64,000 bases of DNA from Prorocentrum cordatum (GCA_963575745.1 CAUYUJ010018627.1:463052-527051), one strand, 5' to 3'. Numbered from the stretch's first letter, positions 1 to 10,026 are shown. The notes: generated by a model not told the origin, from the letters alone. Numbers and translations are program-made.

Positions 1-783
1 TTTGATCTGGCAAAGCACTCCGCCAATTGGTAGGGTTGCGTCGGCCACTTGTCGGCGCTTCCTCCAGGCGCCCTGCGCGCCGAAGGGAGAGCCGTCGTGC
101 CGTGCCGCCGGCCAGCGCTTCGCAGCCAAGTGAACAAAGCTCCACTGCACCACTGCAAAAACACCATCAAATGTGTTGGGGCCCACGTGCTCTTTGAGGA
201 ACGCTGTGATTGGGACCCGCAGGTTTTTCCAGCGCCCCGCAGCCCCTGGCAACATGAGGCTGATGATCTCTGCGCTCATCGATCGGTCCCAAAAGCAAGG
301 GACCCCGTCCTGCCACACGCCCAGGGCCACCAGGTCGTTGCAACCACTCTCCGCCCTGGCTCTTTGCACGTGGCGCAGAGACACGCCGTCGAGACTCGAC
401 GTCTCCAGTAGCACGCTCCGCTCGCCAAAATGATGAAGTTGATGAAGTATTTCGTGAGGAAGCATCATCGCTAAGTCCATCAGTTGTTCTGTTTCAGACT
501 TGGGGTCCCAGCCCCTCACCTGGCAGTGATAGAGCGGAGGCCACCCTTTCCTGAAGAAATCCCGCCTGAACTTCCTGGCAGCGTTTTTCATGCCCGACGT
601 TGACTCCGTAGTGTGCAGGTCGGAGAGACCTGTCGCAGATGCAGAGACGCAGTCATTGATCAGCTGAGCGCCGCGCTGCCCGCTGACCACGTTGCTGCTT
701 ATCAGGTCCTGCGCGTTCGCTCTCAGCCGCCTCTCCGGCGGCAAGCCCAACCTGTCATAAGGCAACCGCCGCCTGGAAAGCAT
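1..783 (-). CDS. Partial ORF of a probable multi-copy dinoflagellate protein family
   Basis: Translating the minus strand from an ATG at 783 gives 261 codons open to the window edge, so the C-terminus is missing. Upstream, the frame stays open to a TAG inside the SL-like sequence at 823-846. The protein is soluble-looking and rich in Trp, Arg and His. Segments such as FFRKGWPPLYHC, MMLPHEILHQL, LGVWQDGVPCFWDRS and RHDGSPFG resemble, from memory, a repetitive uncharacterised family in dinoflagellate genomes. I do not know its function. The even amino-acid composition over 260 codons on one strand argues for real coding. An intron before the ATG cannot be excluded. The SL-like sequence 40 nt upstream of the ATG would fit a gene copied back from a trans-spliced mRNA. 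Confidence 0.6.
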   Translation of the reverse strand, partial: MLSRRRLPYDRLGLPPERRLRANAQDLISSNVVSGQRGAQLINDCVSASATGLSDLHTTESTSGMKNAARKFRRDFFRKGWPPLYHCQVRGWDPKSETEQLMDLAMMLPHEILHQLHHFGERSVLLETSSLDGVSLRHVQRARAESGCNDLVALGVWQDGVPCFWDRSMSAEIISLMLPGAAGRWKNLRVPITAFLKEHVGPNTFDGVFAVVQWSFVHLAAKRWPAARHDGSPFGAQGAWRKRRQVADATLPIGGVLCQIK

Positions 784-822
784 CCCGCGGGGCCCGCGGG
801 AGACAGGCGCGAGCGCGGCGGC

Positions 823-846
823 CTTGAGCCACTGCAGTGGCTACGG
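823..846 (-). other. Spliced-leader-like sequence upstream of the 1-783 ORF
   Basis: Read on the minus strand this is CCGTAGCCA, then CTGCAG, then TGGCTCAAG. The dinoflagellate SL is CCGTAGCCA-TTT-TGGCTCAAG, so both nine-base ends match and only the middle differs. It lies 40 nt upstream of a plausible ATG. Part of the match comes from a perfect palindrome (GCCACTGCAGTGGC), so chance is possible. Confidence 0.4.
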
Positions 847-1213
847 ACATGCGCGGCTGAGGCAAGGGGCCCTTGCCCTTTCCCGCGCCCCTCCTCCGCG
901 CCCTCCTTCAATCCCTTTCATGCCCCTCCCCTCCTGCTACTCCCCTCCTGATGATACCAAGCCCCCCTCCCCCCCGCCCCCCCCTCCCCCCACGCCCCTG
1001 CGATGAGGGGGGCTTCTTTACTGGCAAACCCAGAAACACGCGGCCCCTCACGAAGGGGCACCCCTGGCAGAGGAAGCGGCAAGTTCTCGTTTTCCCACGG
1101 GCGTCGGAAAGGCAGCGCTGCATGCGCGTCGTCGGGCGAGGCAGAGCATCTCAAACCCTACTGCATATATGCATGTAAATACTGATATGTAGATGTAGAT
1201 GTAGGGCCGCAGC
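847..1213. other. C-rich spacer with small hairpins
   Basis: No gene seen. It contains a C-homopolymer-rich stretch (about 961-1000) and CCCC...GGGG hairpins at about 1004-1018 and 1047-1062. A short GTAGAT repeat lies near 1185-1205, just beyond the stop of the next gene. Confidence 0.5.
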
Positions 1214-2487
1214 TCAATTGAGGAACTTCTTGAAGCGCTTGACCGAGAGCTGAATGCCCTCGTACATGTGCTCGTGTGTGTTGTAGGCGGCCTGGACCTC
1301 ATTCTTCAGCTTATCGTACATGTCCGTGTCCTTGCCGACAGAATCAGCGCCCTCAATTTTCGCAATCAGAACCTCCATCGCCGTCTCGTGCTGGTCCGCA
1401 TTGTCCACGCACTTCTTGCACTCATCGGCCCAGTTCTGGAAGCTCTGACGGTCCTTCTGATCCTGATCCCCAGCCTTCGCGAGCAACTGATTCTTCGTGT
1501 GCTTTAGGAACTTAGCTCCTTCTGATACTTGACCAGCATTTGCCTTGGTAGGGATCATAAACAAGCAATGCGCCGACATGCTTTTCAACGCAAACAACGC
1601 ACGACATAACGGATACGAACCAGTTTCTATCGCCATCCCCTCCAGGAGGGGCGGCGGGGGCGCGGCGGGGGAGAGGGCCCCCCTCTGGGGGGGGTCTGGC
1701 AGAGCACCAGAGATGGAAGGGCAGGGGGCGGCTGCCGAGGACGGCGCGCGATCTCGTCCTTCTTACTCACGATCTCTGGCCAGTGCGGATTCTCGATCTT
1801 CACCTCGCCGCCCCCACCCGACCCCGAAGCGCTGGATGACGGGAGCTCGGCCATCCTGATGCCTGCAGCTTCGAGTTGCTTCAGGTTCTCCAGGTTGGAC
1901 GTCCCCTTGAAGGTGCGCGAGTCCTTCGTCACCAGCTGGTCATCGTCCATGTTGCGCTCGACGAAGTACCACTCCTTCCACAGAGGCCTGTCCTTGACAT
2001 CTTCCTTGATGGGGAATTCTTCTTTGGTGCCATGCTCTTCGCTGTTCTCCTCCCACCATTCCTGCACGAAGGCAGTGGCTTCCTGGATGTTCGCAAAGTC
2101 TTTGATGGTGAGGTTCTTGAGGGCCAGTGCCTGCGATACATTCCGGTACCCTTTCTTGGCAGAGCGCGTGTGCACCTCTTCATTCGTGCATCTCTCTTCG
2201 AAGGTGGCCAACCAGTCAAGTGTCTTATCCTTGTCACTCGCGAAGGTCTGCAAGAAACGCTTCCGATCGGCTGGGTCCTTCATCCCGTTCCAAAGCGCCT
2301 GGGCTGCTCTGGCGGATTCTGCTGTGCTCGTAGGTTTCCCGCTGCCGCCCTTCTTCTCCGACTGGTACTTGAGCCACGCCCTCATCTTGTCGGCCTCCTG
2401 CTTGTCGAGCCCGTGCCCCTTCGGGGCCGCCTTCGACTTCTTCGCCGCTGGTGCGCCCTGGCCCTCGATCTTCTTCTTCGGCGCCAT
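1214..2487 (-). CDS. Two-exon gene, uncharacterised Lys/Glu-rich protein
   Basis: Exon 1 runs from an ATG at 2487 (MAPKKKIEGQG, then a Lys/Ala-rich, possibly nuclear-targeting start) to 1771, 239 codons. A textbook GTGAGTAAG donor follows at 1770. The best acceptor is ...CCTACCAAG|G, so exon 2 is 1543-1214 (109 residues plus stop, ending KRFKKFLN). Both junctions are phase 0, giving 348 aa with a 227-nt GT-AG intron. The middle is helical and charged (KMRAWLKYQSEKKGG, WLATFEERCTNEEV, WKEWYFVERNMDDD) and exon 2 looks like a helical bundle. No enzyme motif recognised. The frame stays open upstream to about 2640, but MAPKKK is the more convincing start. Confidence 0.65.
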
Positions 2488-3280
2488 GCTGCACAACGGT
2501 GTGAGGAGAGTGCCCAGCAGGAGCAGAGGAGGGACTACTCCTGGGGCGGGCATGGCTGCCGCGGGACTGACCCCTGAAATTTGGGATACAGCAGCAAAAT
2601 CGAAATGCCCTGCGGCAGCCGAAACGCCTGCGAATGGCAAGTAGATCGTCGGGGGCCTTCCCCGCGCACTTCAGTGGTGCGTGTGGGTGTGGTGTGGTGC
2701 TGTGGGTGTGGCGTGCGTGGTGGTACATTTCAGTATCGTCGAGCCTTCCCCTCAGCCAGGGGTTCGTTTCTCTCCCCTCGAAGGGGCTCGCAACCCACGC
2801 GGTCGCCTCCTCCCCCTCGAAGAGAAGGGGTGCTACCTCATCAGCGGTGAGGCGGGGAGGGGGAGGGGATGTGCCAGGGCCCCCCCCCCTCAGTAAGGGG
2901 TGCGCGCCCCCTCAAAAAGGGGCACCCCCCTCTCTGGATTGCTTTGCGCGGCAGGCAAGCACAGGGGCCCGAACGACTCACCCATGATGCAATGCTACTG
3001 CTCCCCCCTGCTGCCCCTGCTCACACTGCCCCCCCTCATTAAAGGGGCTCACCCTCAGTAAAGGACGGCGGTGCCCCTCCGCAAGGGGCCCGTCAAAGAT
3101 GTTTCAGGGGCCCCCCTCAATCAGGAACACCGCGCCCCCCAACCCCCCTAGGGGGCCCGTCAGATACGGCCCAGCCCCGCCCCCTCCCCCCCCACCCTCA
3201 GCCAGGGGCGTTTCGCCCCTCAGCGGGACTCGTCTGGCCCCCATGCAGCGAGGGGGGGTGCACTGCAAGCGACCTTGAGA
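2488..3280. repeat. Spacer with a swarm of CCCCT...AGGGG mini-hairpins
   Basis: No gene seen. Short inverted repeats of the form CCCCT-N(3-8)-AGGGG follow one another, for example at about 2797-2807, 2815-2829, 2890-2900, 2910-2922 and 3203-3224. Related hairpins recur in introns and spacers across 1-7.9 kb. Confidence 0.55.
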
Positions 3281-3437
3281 GGGATTCTCTTAAGAGAATT
3301 CTCTGACGAGAATTCTCTTAAGAGAATTGTTGGTTTTGCCTGAGACATCCACACAATTCTCTTAAGAGAATTCTCTTAAGAGAATTCTCTTAAGGGAATT
3401 CTCTTAAGAGAATTCTCCAAAGAGAATTTCCCCTTAA
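3281..3437. repeat. Tandem array of the 14-bp palindromic unit AATTCTCTTAAGAG
   Basis: Repeats of AATTCTCTTAAGAG alternate a GAATTC palindrome with a CTTAAG palindrome, so the array is self-complementary at several scales. A non-repeated segment of about 25 bp at roughly 3327-3352 interrupts it, and end units are mutated. It sits in an otherwise very GC-rich spacer and is conspicuously AT-rich. Confidence 0.85.
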
Positions 3438-3763
3438 GATAATCGGTTTCGTGATCGCCCGCCCCCTCTGCCAGGGGCAGCCGCGCGCGCCCCTGCAATG
3501 AAGGGGCCACAGTCAATCAGAGCCCCCTTAACCCGTACCGCCTCTATTCTGGCGCGAGAGGCCGCGCAAATGTATATGGATGTCGGCGCCGTCGCCGACG
3601 CGGTCGCCCCGCGGCTCAGGGCGCGCCGTCCTGGGGCGGATGGGGGTGCAGGAGGAAGATTGACAAGGAGGAAGAGCAGAAGCAAGAGGGATATGGACAA
3701 GGAGGAGGGCGGGCGACAAGCAGGAGCAGGAGGAAGAGTGACCAGGAGGATGGAGAAGCGGTC

Positions 3764-4710
3764 CTAGCCCCTCTTAGAGGTCGCCTTCGGGCGCTTGCCC
3801 TTGTCCTTCTCAGTGTCCTTGTCCTTGTCTTTGTCGCCCCTCCCTCCTTTCGAGGGTCTGCCCCCCGCCTGGTCCGCGCGGGGCCTTTTTTTTGCTTTGG
3901 GGTCCTTCTTTTTGTTGTCTGCGTTCTCCGCGTCCGCCCTGGCTGCGTCCGCCGTTGCTGCGCCCGTCTCTGGCTGCTCTGGTGTTGCCGCTTCTGGCGC
4001 TGCCGTCTCTGCCGCCTGCCGCTCCTCTGCCTCTCGTTTCTGTTTCTGCTCCGCTTCCTCCTTGGCCCGCGCTGCGTCCTCCGCATCCCTGGCAGCCTTG
4101 GCCGCCTCTTCCGCCCTCCGTGCGGCCGCTTCGGCAGCCAGCAGCCTCGTCCTCGCCTGCGCTTCGGCGGCCTCTGCTGCCCTCTGCAGCTCCAGGCGGG
4201 CCTCTGCCTCCCGCCTCAGCGCGGCGTCCCTCTGCTGTTGTTGCGCCCGCCTCAGGCGGATGATCTCCTGCTCTGCCCTGCGCTCCTGCTCCTGCCGAAG
4301 GCGCTCTTTGTGCCTTTCGACGCACCTCTGCGCCGCCTCCGTGCGATTCAATGCCCGCAAGAGCCTCCGATGCTGCCTTGCGTGCTCTTCCTCTAGCCTC
4401 ATCAGCTCATCAGGCTCCTCTGACTCCGCTTCCTCCTCCATGCCCTCTTCCTCCTCGCCCTCATCCTCCTCTTCTTCCTCCCCCTCTCGGGCTCCGTCGT
4501 CGGATCCGTCAACCTGCATTGCTTCGGCAGGTGCTGCCGCTGCTGCTGCTGCTGCTGCGGGCGGTGCTGCTGCTGCTGCTGCTGCTGCGGGGTGTCCAGC
4601 CGCTGCTGCTGCTAACAGTGCTGCGGGTGGCGGGCCGATCGGCGGCGTTGGCCCCCCCTGCGGGGGCGGCGGCTGCGCTGCTGTTTCGTTCTGCTGCTCC
4701 TGTCGGGGAA
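3764..4710 (-). CDS. Coiled-coil protein with acidic N-terminal and basic C-terminal tails
   Basis: The frame is continuous from about 4710 to the stop at 3764. The first ATG is at 4519 (MQVDGSDDG, 251 aa). The frame upstream of it encodes Ala/Pro/Gln-rich sequence and meets ...CCCCGACAG|GAG, a good 3' splice site near 4705, so a further 5' exon is likely. From 4519 the order is an acidic Glu run, then about 120 residues of Ala/Arg/Glu heptad-rich coiled coil, then a Lys-rich tail with KDKDKD repeats. Low-complexity composition prevents family assignment. A nuclear or scaffold role is only a guess from charge. Confidence 0.5.
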
Positions 4711-4964
4711 CGACGAAGTAAGCTCACCCCCATGAGAGGGGCCTCTTCTTGCGTTTATTCGGTCCCCCCTCGTTTATCCCCTCAAACAGGGGCCCTCCCT
4801 TCTTGGCAGCGCGGGGCAGAGGGGGGGGGTGCGGTCCTGCAGCAGGCCGACCAAGACCGCCTCCCTGGTATCGCACCTCCGCTGCCAGTGCCTGGCAGGC
4901 GCAGAAAACTGACCAGGATAAACATTGAGAAAATCAAAACATCAAACCGACATAACTTCATTCC

Positions 4965-5563
4965 TCAATGTTTGAGGGTTCCCCCCTCCCCACCACTTGC
5001 ACCCTTGCGTTGCCTGGCTCTGGCGACCTCGCTCTTGCCGCCCCTCCACCTCCTCCCGTTGCGGTCGCGGTCGCCGTGCTCGTGGAACCACTGGGTCGCG
5101 TGGTGTTCCTGGCACGTCTTGCCAACGCACACCGAGAAGAAGGTGTGTTTGCCGCACTGCCAACACTTCTTGCAGTTCATCTTGCGAAGCCACAAGCGGT
5201 GGGACGAGCGGGTGTACCGCTTCCTGTGGTCCTGGAAGTCCAGCATGAATTCCTCCTCCGCCTCGCTGTCGTCGTCGTCGACCTCAAAGACAGGCGCGTG
5301 CCCGTCCTGCAGGGTGTCTCTGTAAATCAATCCCTTCAGGAAGGGTCACGGGTCTCTGTGAACGAATCCCCTCAGGAAGGGGAGGTTCTATCGATAAATC
5401 CCCTCTGGCAGGGGTCTCTGCAAACGGATCCCCTTCTCTGTAAACGGATCCCCTCAGGAAGGGGCGCCTTGACCACGTGCACCCCCAGCTCCTCGTGAGG
5501 CCGCTTGCCGCCGCCACCGCCTTCTGGAGGCAGCCCGCCGCCGCAGCCGCCCGACATCATCAT
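4965..5563 (-). CDS. Two-exon gene, small Cys/His-rich (zinc-binding-like) protein
   Basis: Exon 1 is 5563-5468, 32 codons starting MMMSGGCGGG and ending HVVK. It is followed by a GC donor (AAG|GC) at 5467. Exon 2 starts after CCCTGCAG at 5306 (GAC) and ends at the stop at 4965, 113 residues. Phases match (0/0), giving 145 aa. The acidic linker EVDDDDSEAEEE is followed by CKKCWQCGK...CVGKTCQEHH...FHEHGD, a Cys/His cluster that could bind zinc, and a basic tail. Function unknown. The 161-nt GC-AG intron is built of hairpin repeats. Confidence 0.55.
5307..5467 (-). repeat. GC-AG intron composed of tandem hairpin-bearing units
   Basis: On the sense strand the intron repeats a module of roughly 25-35 nt: CCCCTTCCTGAGGGG, then ATNCGTTNACAGAGA. 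About four degenerate copies are present. The last ACAGAGA copy lies just before the acceptor. An intron made of copies of a repeat found elsewhere in the locus is what an introner-like origin would leave. Confidence 0.55.
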
Positions 5564-6317
5564 GCCGGAAGCCTGGGGTCCAGAACGGTTGCGGCCGAAA
5601 GTTTTTAGTCAGACTCAAAAGGCTAAAATCTGGGGGCCTCGTGGGAGGCCCTTCGGGGGGGTGAATGTAATGGAATTTCATAGGAATTCGTCCAATTTTA
5701 GACCCCCTTTTTTTGCTAAAAAAGGTGGGTCTAAAACTCGGCTGCTGGATTGATTTTTTATCGCCCAGATGGCCAAACAAGTGGCCGTCACTCTTACTTT
5801 TCTCCTCATCCTGCCCCAACTCCCCCCTTGCATTCTGCTTCCGCGCGGCCTGGAGCGCCGAGAGGCACACGATGAGCGCCCGCATGGCCGCGAGCTCGGG
5901 GCGGGGGGCTGGCCCCCAAGCGCGCTGGGCGTCAGCTCTGTCGAACGGTTGCGGATGAAGAACATGAAAGCAAATGGGGGAGGGATGGAACGAGGAGGAA
6001 ACGCAATGCCACACACATAATGAGTAAGCAGACTGCCGCACCTTTGATCCCCTCCCCGAGGGGTCCCCTCTCGGAGGGGGCCGTTGCCCTGTCTTATCGC
6101 GAGTGTGCTGAAGCCCCTCTTAAGGGGTTCCCCTCTTAAGGGGTTCCATCACTCGCCAATCCATCGCGCGGTCCCCTCACGGAGGGGCGCCCCTGCGATG
6201 AGGGGGTGTCGTCTAGCACTGGAGAGGGCGCTCTGCCAACGGGCATGGCGATGGCAATGGCGATGAAGACGGTAAGGATGATGATGATGATGGATGCGAT
6301 GATGAGGATGGATGCGA
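5564..6317. other. Spacer with inverted repeat and paired GGGG hairpins
   Basis: No gene that I can defend. A 10-bp inverted repeat (TTTTAGACCC / GGGTCTAAAA, 5697-5736) encloses a second internal stem. Paired CCCCTC...GAGGGG and CCCCTCTTAAGGGG hairpins occur at 6048-6080 and 6115-6148. The minus strand near 5770-5890 is open with coding-like composition (ELGQDEEKSKSDGHLFGHLG) and may be an exon fragment. An ATG-rich GATGATG microsatellite lies at about 6275-6312. Confidence 0.4.
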
Positions 6318-7723
6318 TTAGTCGCCCAAGCGCTGTGCCACTAAGCGCTCAGCCTCCGCCTTAGCAGCTTCCTTGGTGTCAGCCACGGTGCCGTCGACCA
6401 AGGCCTTCTTCAGCTCTGCGCCGATCTCCCTGAGCGTGGCCTCGTCCAAGGTGTCCTTGTACTTTTTCCCGCCGAAACTCACAAACTGGTTCTTCTCACC
6501 GTGCGTCCGCTTCAACCCGATAGAGTGGTCCCTCTTGTAGTACATCACGCTGTACCCGCGGTCGGCGCGGCCAGCGGGGGGCCCAGCGCCGACCGAGGGC
6601 TCATCTGCAGCATCCACGGGCTCATCGGGTTCCAGCTGCTCTTCCTCCTCCCCCTCATCGTCCTGGTCCGTCTCCGTGTTCGCGGCGGCTGCACTGGGCT
6701 TTCTCATTGCAGGCTTCTTTGCCACTACATGTCCTGCTGGCTTCCCTTTTTTGCACGCTTTCGCCTTCGCCTGCGCGGCTGCCGCTCTTGCTGCCAGGAG
6801 GGCGTTGGGCTGCTCCGTCTTCTCCGTCCTGCCGTCGGGAAACACGGCATCCAAGAAACCATCGCCTCCTTTCGTCAGTGTTCCCCGCTCCTCCCTGTCT
6901 GCGAACTTCATCACCATGCACATCGGCTCGGAGTTGAAATCGAAATACGTGGCCAGGGGATCCTGGGGCGGGTCTCTCACTTGCCCCTCCCGAGCTCCCC
7001 TCCCGAAGGGGTTCGGTTACGCCGTGAAAAATCAAAACTGCTCCCCCCCCCCCCCCACCCTGCCCGCCCCCTCCGATCCTCCTTCGGGGCCGCGGCGGGC
7101 GGGTCAGCGAGCTCGACGTCCTCCTGCGACGAGAACACCACCATCGGGCTCCACGTGGCAACCTTCTGTTTCTTCCCTGCCGGTTTCGGAGGCGGGCTGA
7201 TGCCGAAGGCGTTCTTGATGACATTGCGCCTGCTGCCCCCATCTGCGCTGGACGACGCGGCGGCCGTGGAAGATTTTGGAGGGTTCATCTCTATGTCGGA
7301 GCTGCTGTCGGCGCGTTTTTTGCTCTCTCCTGTGCTTGGGCTTGCCCTGCCAGGCTGCAGCCCCATTGCCACCCCAAGCATTTTTGTGTGCGCCTCCAGC
7401 TTCCCCCCCGTCTTGGCGATGTAGAACTTGTTGCAAACATGGCTGAAAGCGTTGGCCACCTCCTGGCAGAAACGCCTACACTCTTCCTGGTGCATGTTCG
7501 GCTTCTGCTTCAACACGACGTCCTGGAGGTTCTTCCATTTGACGCGTGTGGTGAGCTGCGCAAGCGGCAAGAGAAACGGCATGTTGTTCTTCATGAAGTC
7601 ATCTATGCCCCCTTGCAGTTGGCATTTTTCGATGAGATCAATGTGCTGTTTCACGAGCGGCTTCAACTGTTCCTCTGTCACAGAAGAAGCCCGTATCTTC
7701 ACCTCCGTCTTGCCCTTGACCAT
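6318..7723 (-). CDS. Two-exon uncharacterised protein gene
   Basis: The start is ATG 7723 (MVKGKTEVKIRA). The first exon runs to about 7090 and is helical, with EECRRFCQEVANAFSHVC and a Ser-rich linker, ending near VELADPPAAAPKED. The second exon most simply begins after CCGCCCCAG|G at 6962 (DPLATYFDFN) and ends at 6318 (LVAQRLGD). The two exons are in different frames and the intervening sequence holds C-runs and a CCCCTCCCGAAGGGG hairpin, so it is an intron. I could not fix its donor, which may be GA or GC. The second exon has an acidic stretch and a C-terminal domain (YKRDHSIGLKRTHGEKNQ, FGGKKYKDTLDEATLREIG) resembling a small domain I recall from many dinoflagellate proteins. Function unknown. 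Confidence 0.55.
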
Positions 7724-7946
7724 TGCCCACCCCCAGTGCGCGCAAGCAAGAGTAGCGCTATGTGCCCTCGAGCCTTCGCAGCTGCGGGATGTTGTAACAT
7801 GCGCGCAATGTGATGCAGCCGATACCCCTCGCTCAGGGGACGCATGCCCCCTCACTCAGGGGATCCTTAACAATGCGCGAGCGAAGAAAAGTACGACCTG
7901 GCCAAAAATCATGGGTTGGACTATAGTGCGACCCAAAGAAAGTGCC

Positions 7947-7986
7947 AGGTCGATCTATAGTTCGACCCCGCACTATAGATCGACCT
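7947..7986. repeat. 14-bp perfect inverted repeat, 12-nt loop
   Basis: AGGTCGATCTATAG pairs exactly with CTATAGATCGACCT across TTCGACCCCGCA. A related CTATAG-containing sequence lies just upstream at 7921. It sits at the edge of the adjoining minisatellite. Two CCCC...GGGG hairpins lie at about 7829-7862. The rest of 7724-8001 holds no gene that I see. Confidence 0.8.
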
Positions 7987-8001
7987 TGGAGTCTCAAGGC
8001 A

Positions 8002-9025
8002 GGTCCCGGCCGGGTCCGGGCCGGGTTCGGGCCGTGTCTGGTCCGGGCCGGGTCCGGGCCGGGTCCGTGCCGGGTCTGGGCCGGGTCCGGGCCGGGTCCG
8101 GGCCGGGTCCGGGCGGGGTGGATCGGAATCGGAGCCGGGTCTGGGCCGGGTCCAGGCCGGGTTCGGGCCGGGTTCGGGTCCGGGCCGGGTCCGGGCCGGG
8201 TCCGGGCCGGGCCGGGTCGGGTTCGGGTTCGGGCCGGGTCCGGGGGCGGGGGTCCGGGTCGGGTCCGGGTCCGGGCCGGGTCCGGGCCGGGTCCGGGCCG
8301 GGGGTTCCGGGCCGGGTCCGGGCCGGGTCCGGGCAGGGGCCGGGCCGGGTTCGGGTCCGGGTTCGGGTCCGGGCCGGGTCCGGGCCGGGCCGGGTCGGGT
8401 TCGGGTCCGGGCCGGGTCCGGGCCAGGTCCGGGCCGGGTCCGGGTCGGGGCCGGGCCGGGTCCGGCTCCGGGCCGGGTCCTGGCCAAGTCCGGGCCGGGT
8501 CCGGGCCGGGTCCGGGTCGGGTCGGGCCGGGTCCGGGTCCGGGTCCGGGCCGGGTCCCCGGGTCCGGGCCGGGGTCCGGGCCGGGTCCGGGTCCGGGCCG
8601 GGTCCGGGCCGGGTCGGGGCCAGGTCCCGGGTCCGGGCCGGGTCCGGGCCGGTCTGGTCCGGGCCGGGCCGGGTCCGGCCGGGTCCGGGCCGGTCCCGGG
8701 TCCGGGCCGGGTCCGGGCCGGGTCCGGGCCGGGTCCGGGCCGGGTCCGGGTCCGGGCCGGGTCCGGGCCGGGTCGGGGCCAGGTCCCGGCCGGGTCCGGG
8801 CCGGGTTCGGGCCGGGTTCGGGTCCGGGCCGGGTCTGGGCCGGGTCCGGGCCGGGTCCGGGTCGGGGCCGGTCCGGGTCCGGGCCGGGTCCGGGCTAAGT
8901 CCGGGCCGGGTCCGGGCCGGGTCTGGGCCGGGTCGGGGTCCGGGCCGGGTCCGGGCCGGCTCCGGGCCGGGTCCAGGTCCGGGCCGAGCCTGGGCACTGG
9001 GTCCGGGCCGGGTCTGGGCCGTCAT
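8002..9025. repeat. CCGGGTCCGGG minisatellite, about 1 kb
   Basis: Nearly uninterrupted units of 6 to 12 bp, chiefly CCGGGTCCGGG, CCGGGTTCGGG and GGGTCC, with occasional CTGGGC variants. The array reads open in several frames on both strands (Gly-Pro-Gly-Arg or Arg-Pro-Gly-Pro proteins), a compositional artefact. It is dense in CpG. Confidence 0.95.
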
Positions 9026-9741
9026 GATGTCGCTCAAAAGCCCCCAAAATTCCCGAAGAAACACCCTGGAAGCTTCAAAACTGTTCCCGCGAGGCCCCCC
9101 CTCGGAAAACTCAAGAGACCCACATCCCAAACATGGTGGCGGGATGGGCCGAAGGCCACAGAATCCGCCGCCCCTTGTTCATTCATCACAGCGGTGCGTG
9201 CATAAAGCGGATGATAATTCATGATTTTGGCCTCTCCGGGCCTCCCCGGAGTACCTTTTGAAGGCTTCTTGGGCCGTCTTGGAGGCCTTTTGGAAGCCTT
9301 TTGGGCCGTCTTCGGACATCTTGAGGCCCTCTTGGGCCGACGTGGTGGTTGTTTAGCTGACTTGGAGGAATCCTGCACCCTCCCGGGCCATCTGGAAAGC
9401 CATCTTGGACCATCTATAGGCCCGAAAACCGACCCGTATGTTGAGGGCGGTTTTTCGAGAGGCCAGCGCGCTCGGCGAAGCCCCAAGGGGATTTTCCTTT
9501 GGAGCAGGACCAAAACCACGGCTTCAGACGTATAGCACGCCAGGATGTTGGCATTTACTTCTATCGGCTTTCCGACGGCCCAAAACGGCGCAACCGTCCC
9601 CCCAAATCGTTTCAAAATCGGCCAAGAGGCCTCCAAGATAGCCCCAGAACGGCCCAAGAGGCCCAAGAGGCCCCTTGAGAGCTCCAAGACGGCCCAAGAG
9701 GTTTCCACGACGCTCGAATTGGGCCTCCGAGACGGCCCTGA
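9026..9741. repeat. Degenerate GGCCGTCTTGGAGGCC-type repeat region, left flank of the LTR element
   Basis: No gene seen. Variants of GGCCGTCTTGG / CCAAGAGGCC recur about every 15-25 bp from about 9230 to 9735. The same family resumes right of the LTR element (26130-26310) and reappears at 60300-61220. The LTR element therefore inserted into a repeat array. Confidence 0.6.
9737..9741. repeat. Target site duplication CCTGA, left copy
   Basis: CCTGA lies directly left of the 9742 LTR boundary and is repeated at 26094-26098 directly right of the other LTR. Five bp is the usual duplication length for Ty1/copia integration. Confidence 0.8.
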
Positions 9742-10026
9742 AGTCGAAAACAAGCTGGTAAGCTTAGGTGTGTGTTACGCTTTAAGCGTTGCCATATCCC
9801 AGGCTTTGGCTCATATCGCATGAGCAAGAGAGCAAGACGAAGCATGGGATCTGGAGTAAAGGATAGGATGGGCATCGTCAATGGAAAAGGTATTTTCCGA
9901 TCTCAGATACAAGTCGTGCGCCTCGGTGAGGCACAATCGCATATTTGGCCGGGCCCGGCTTGAGCCAGGCACGGCAGCGGTACATGCTCGATTTATACCT
10001 CGCCTTTAACCTTCTCCGTTTAAAGT
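9742..10026 (-). repeat. 3' LTR of the copia-like element
   Basis: 285 bp, differing from the other LTR only at 9770 (G versus A at 25837) and 9939 (G versus A at 26006). On the sense strand the ends read ACTTT...CGACT rather than TG...CA, which is unusual. A TATAAA hexamer occurs at 9992-9997. Confidence 0.93.

Noticed and set aside
1859-2644. Plus-strand ORFs of 230-260 aa opposite the 1214-2487 gene
   Set aside because: Antisense shadows; the minus strand has a consistent splice structure and coding composition.
7921-9224. Long Gly/Pro/Arg ORFs on both strands (up to about 600 aa)
   Set aside because: Produced by the CCGGGTCCGGG minisatellite, open in several frames at once; no domain.
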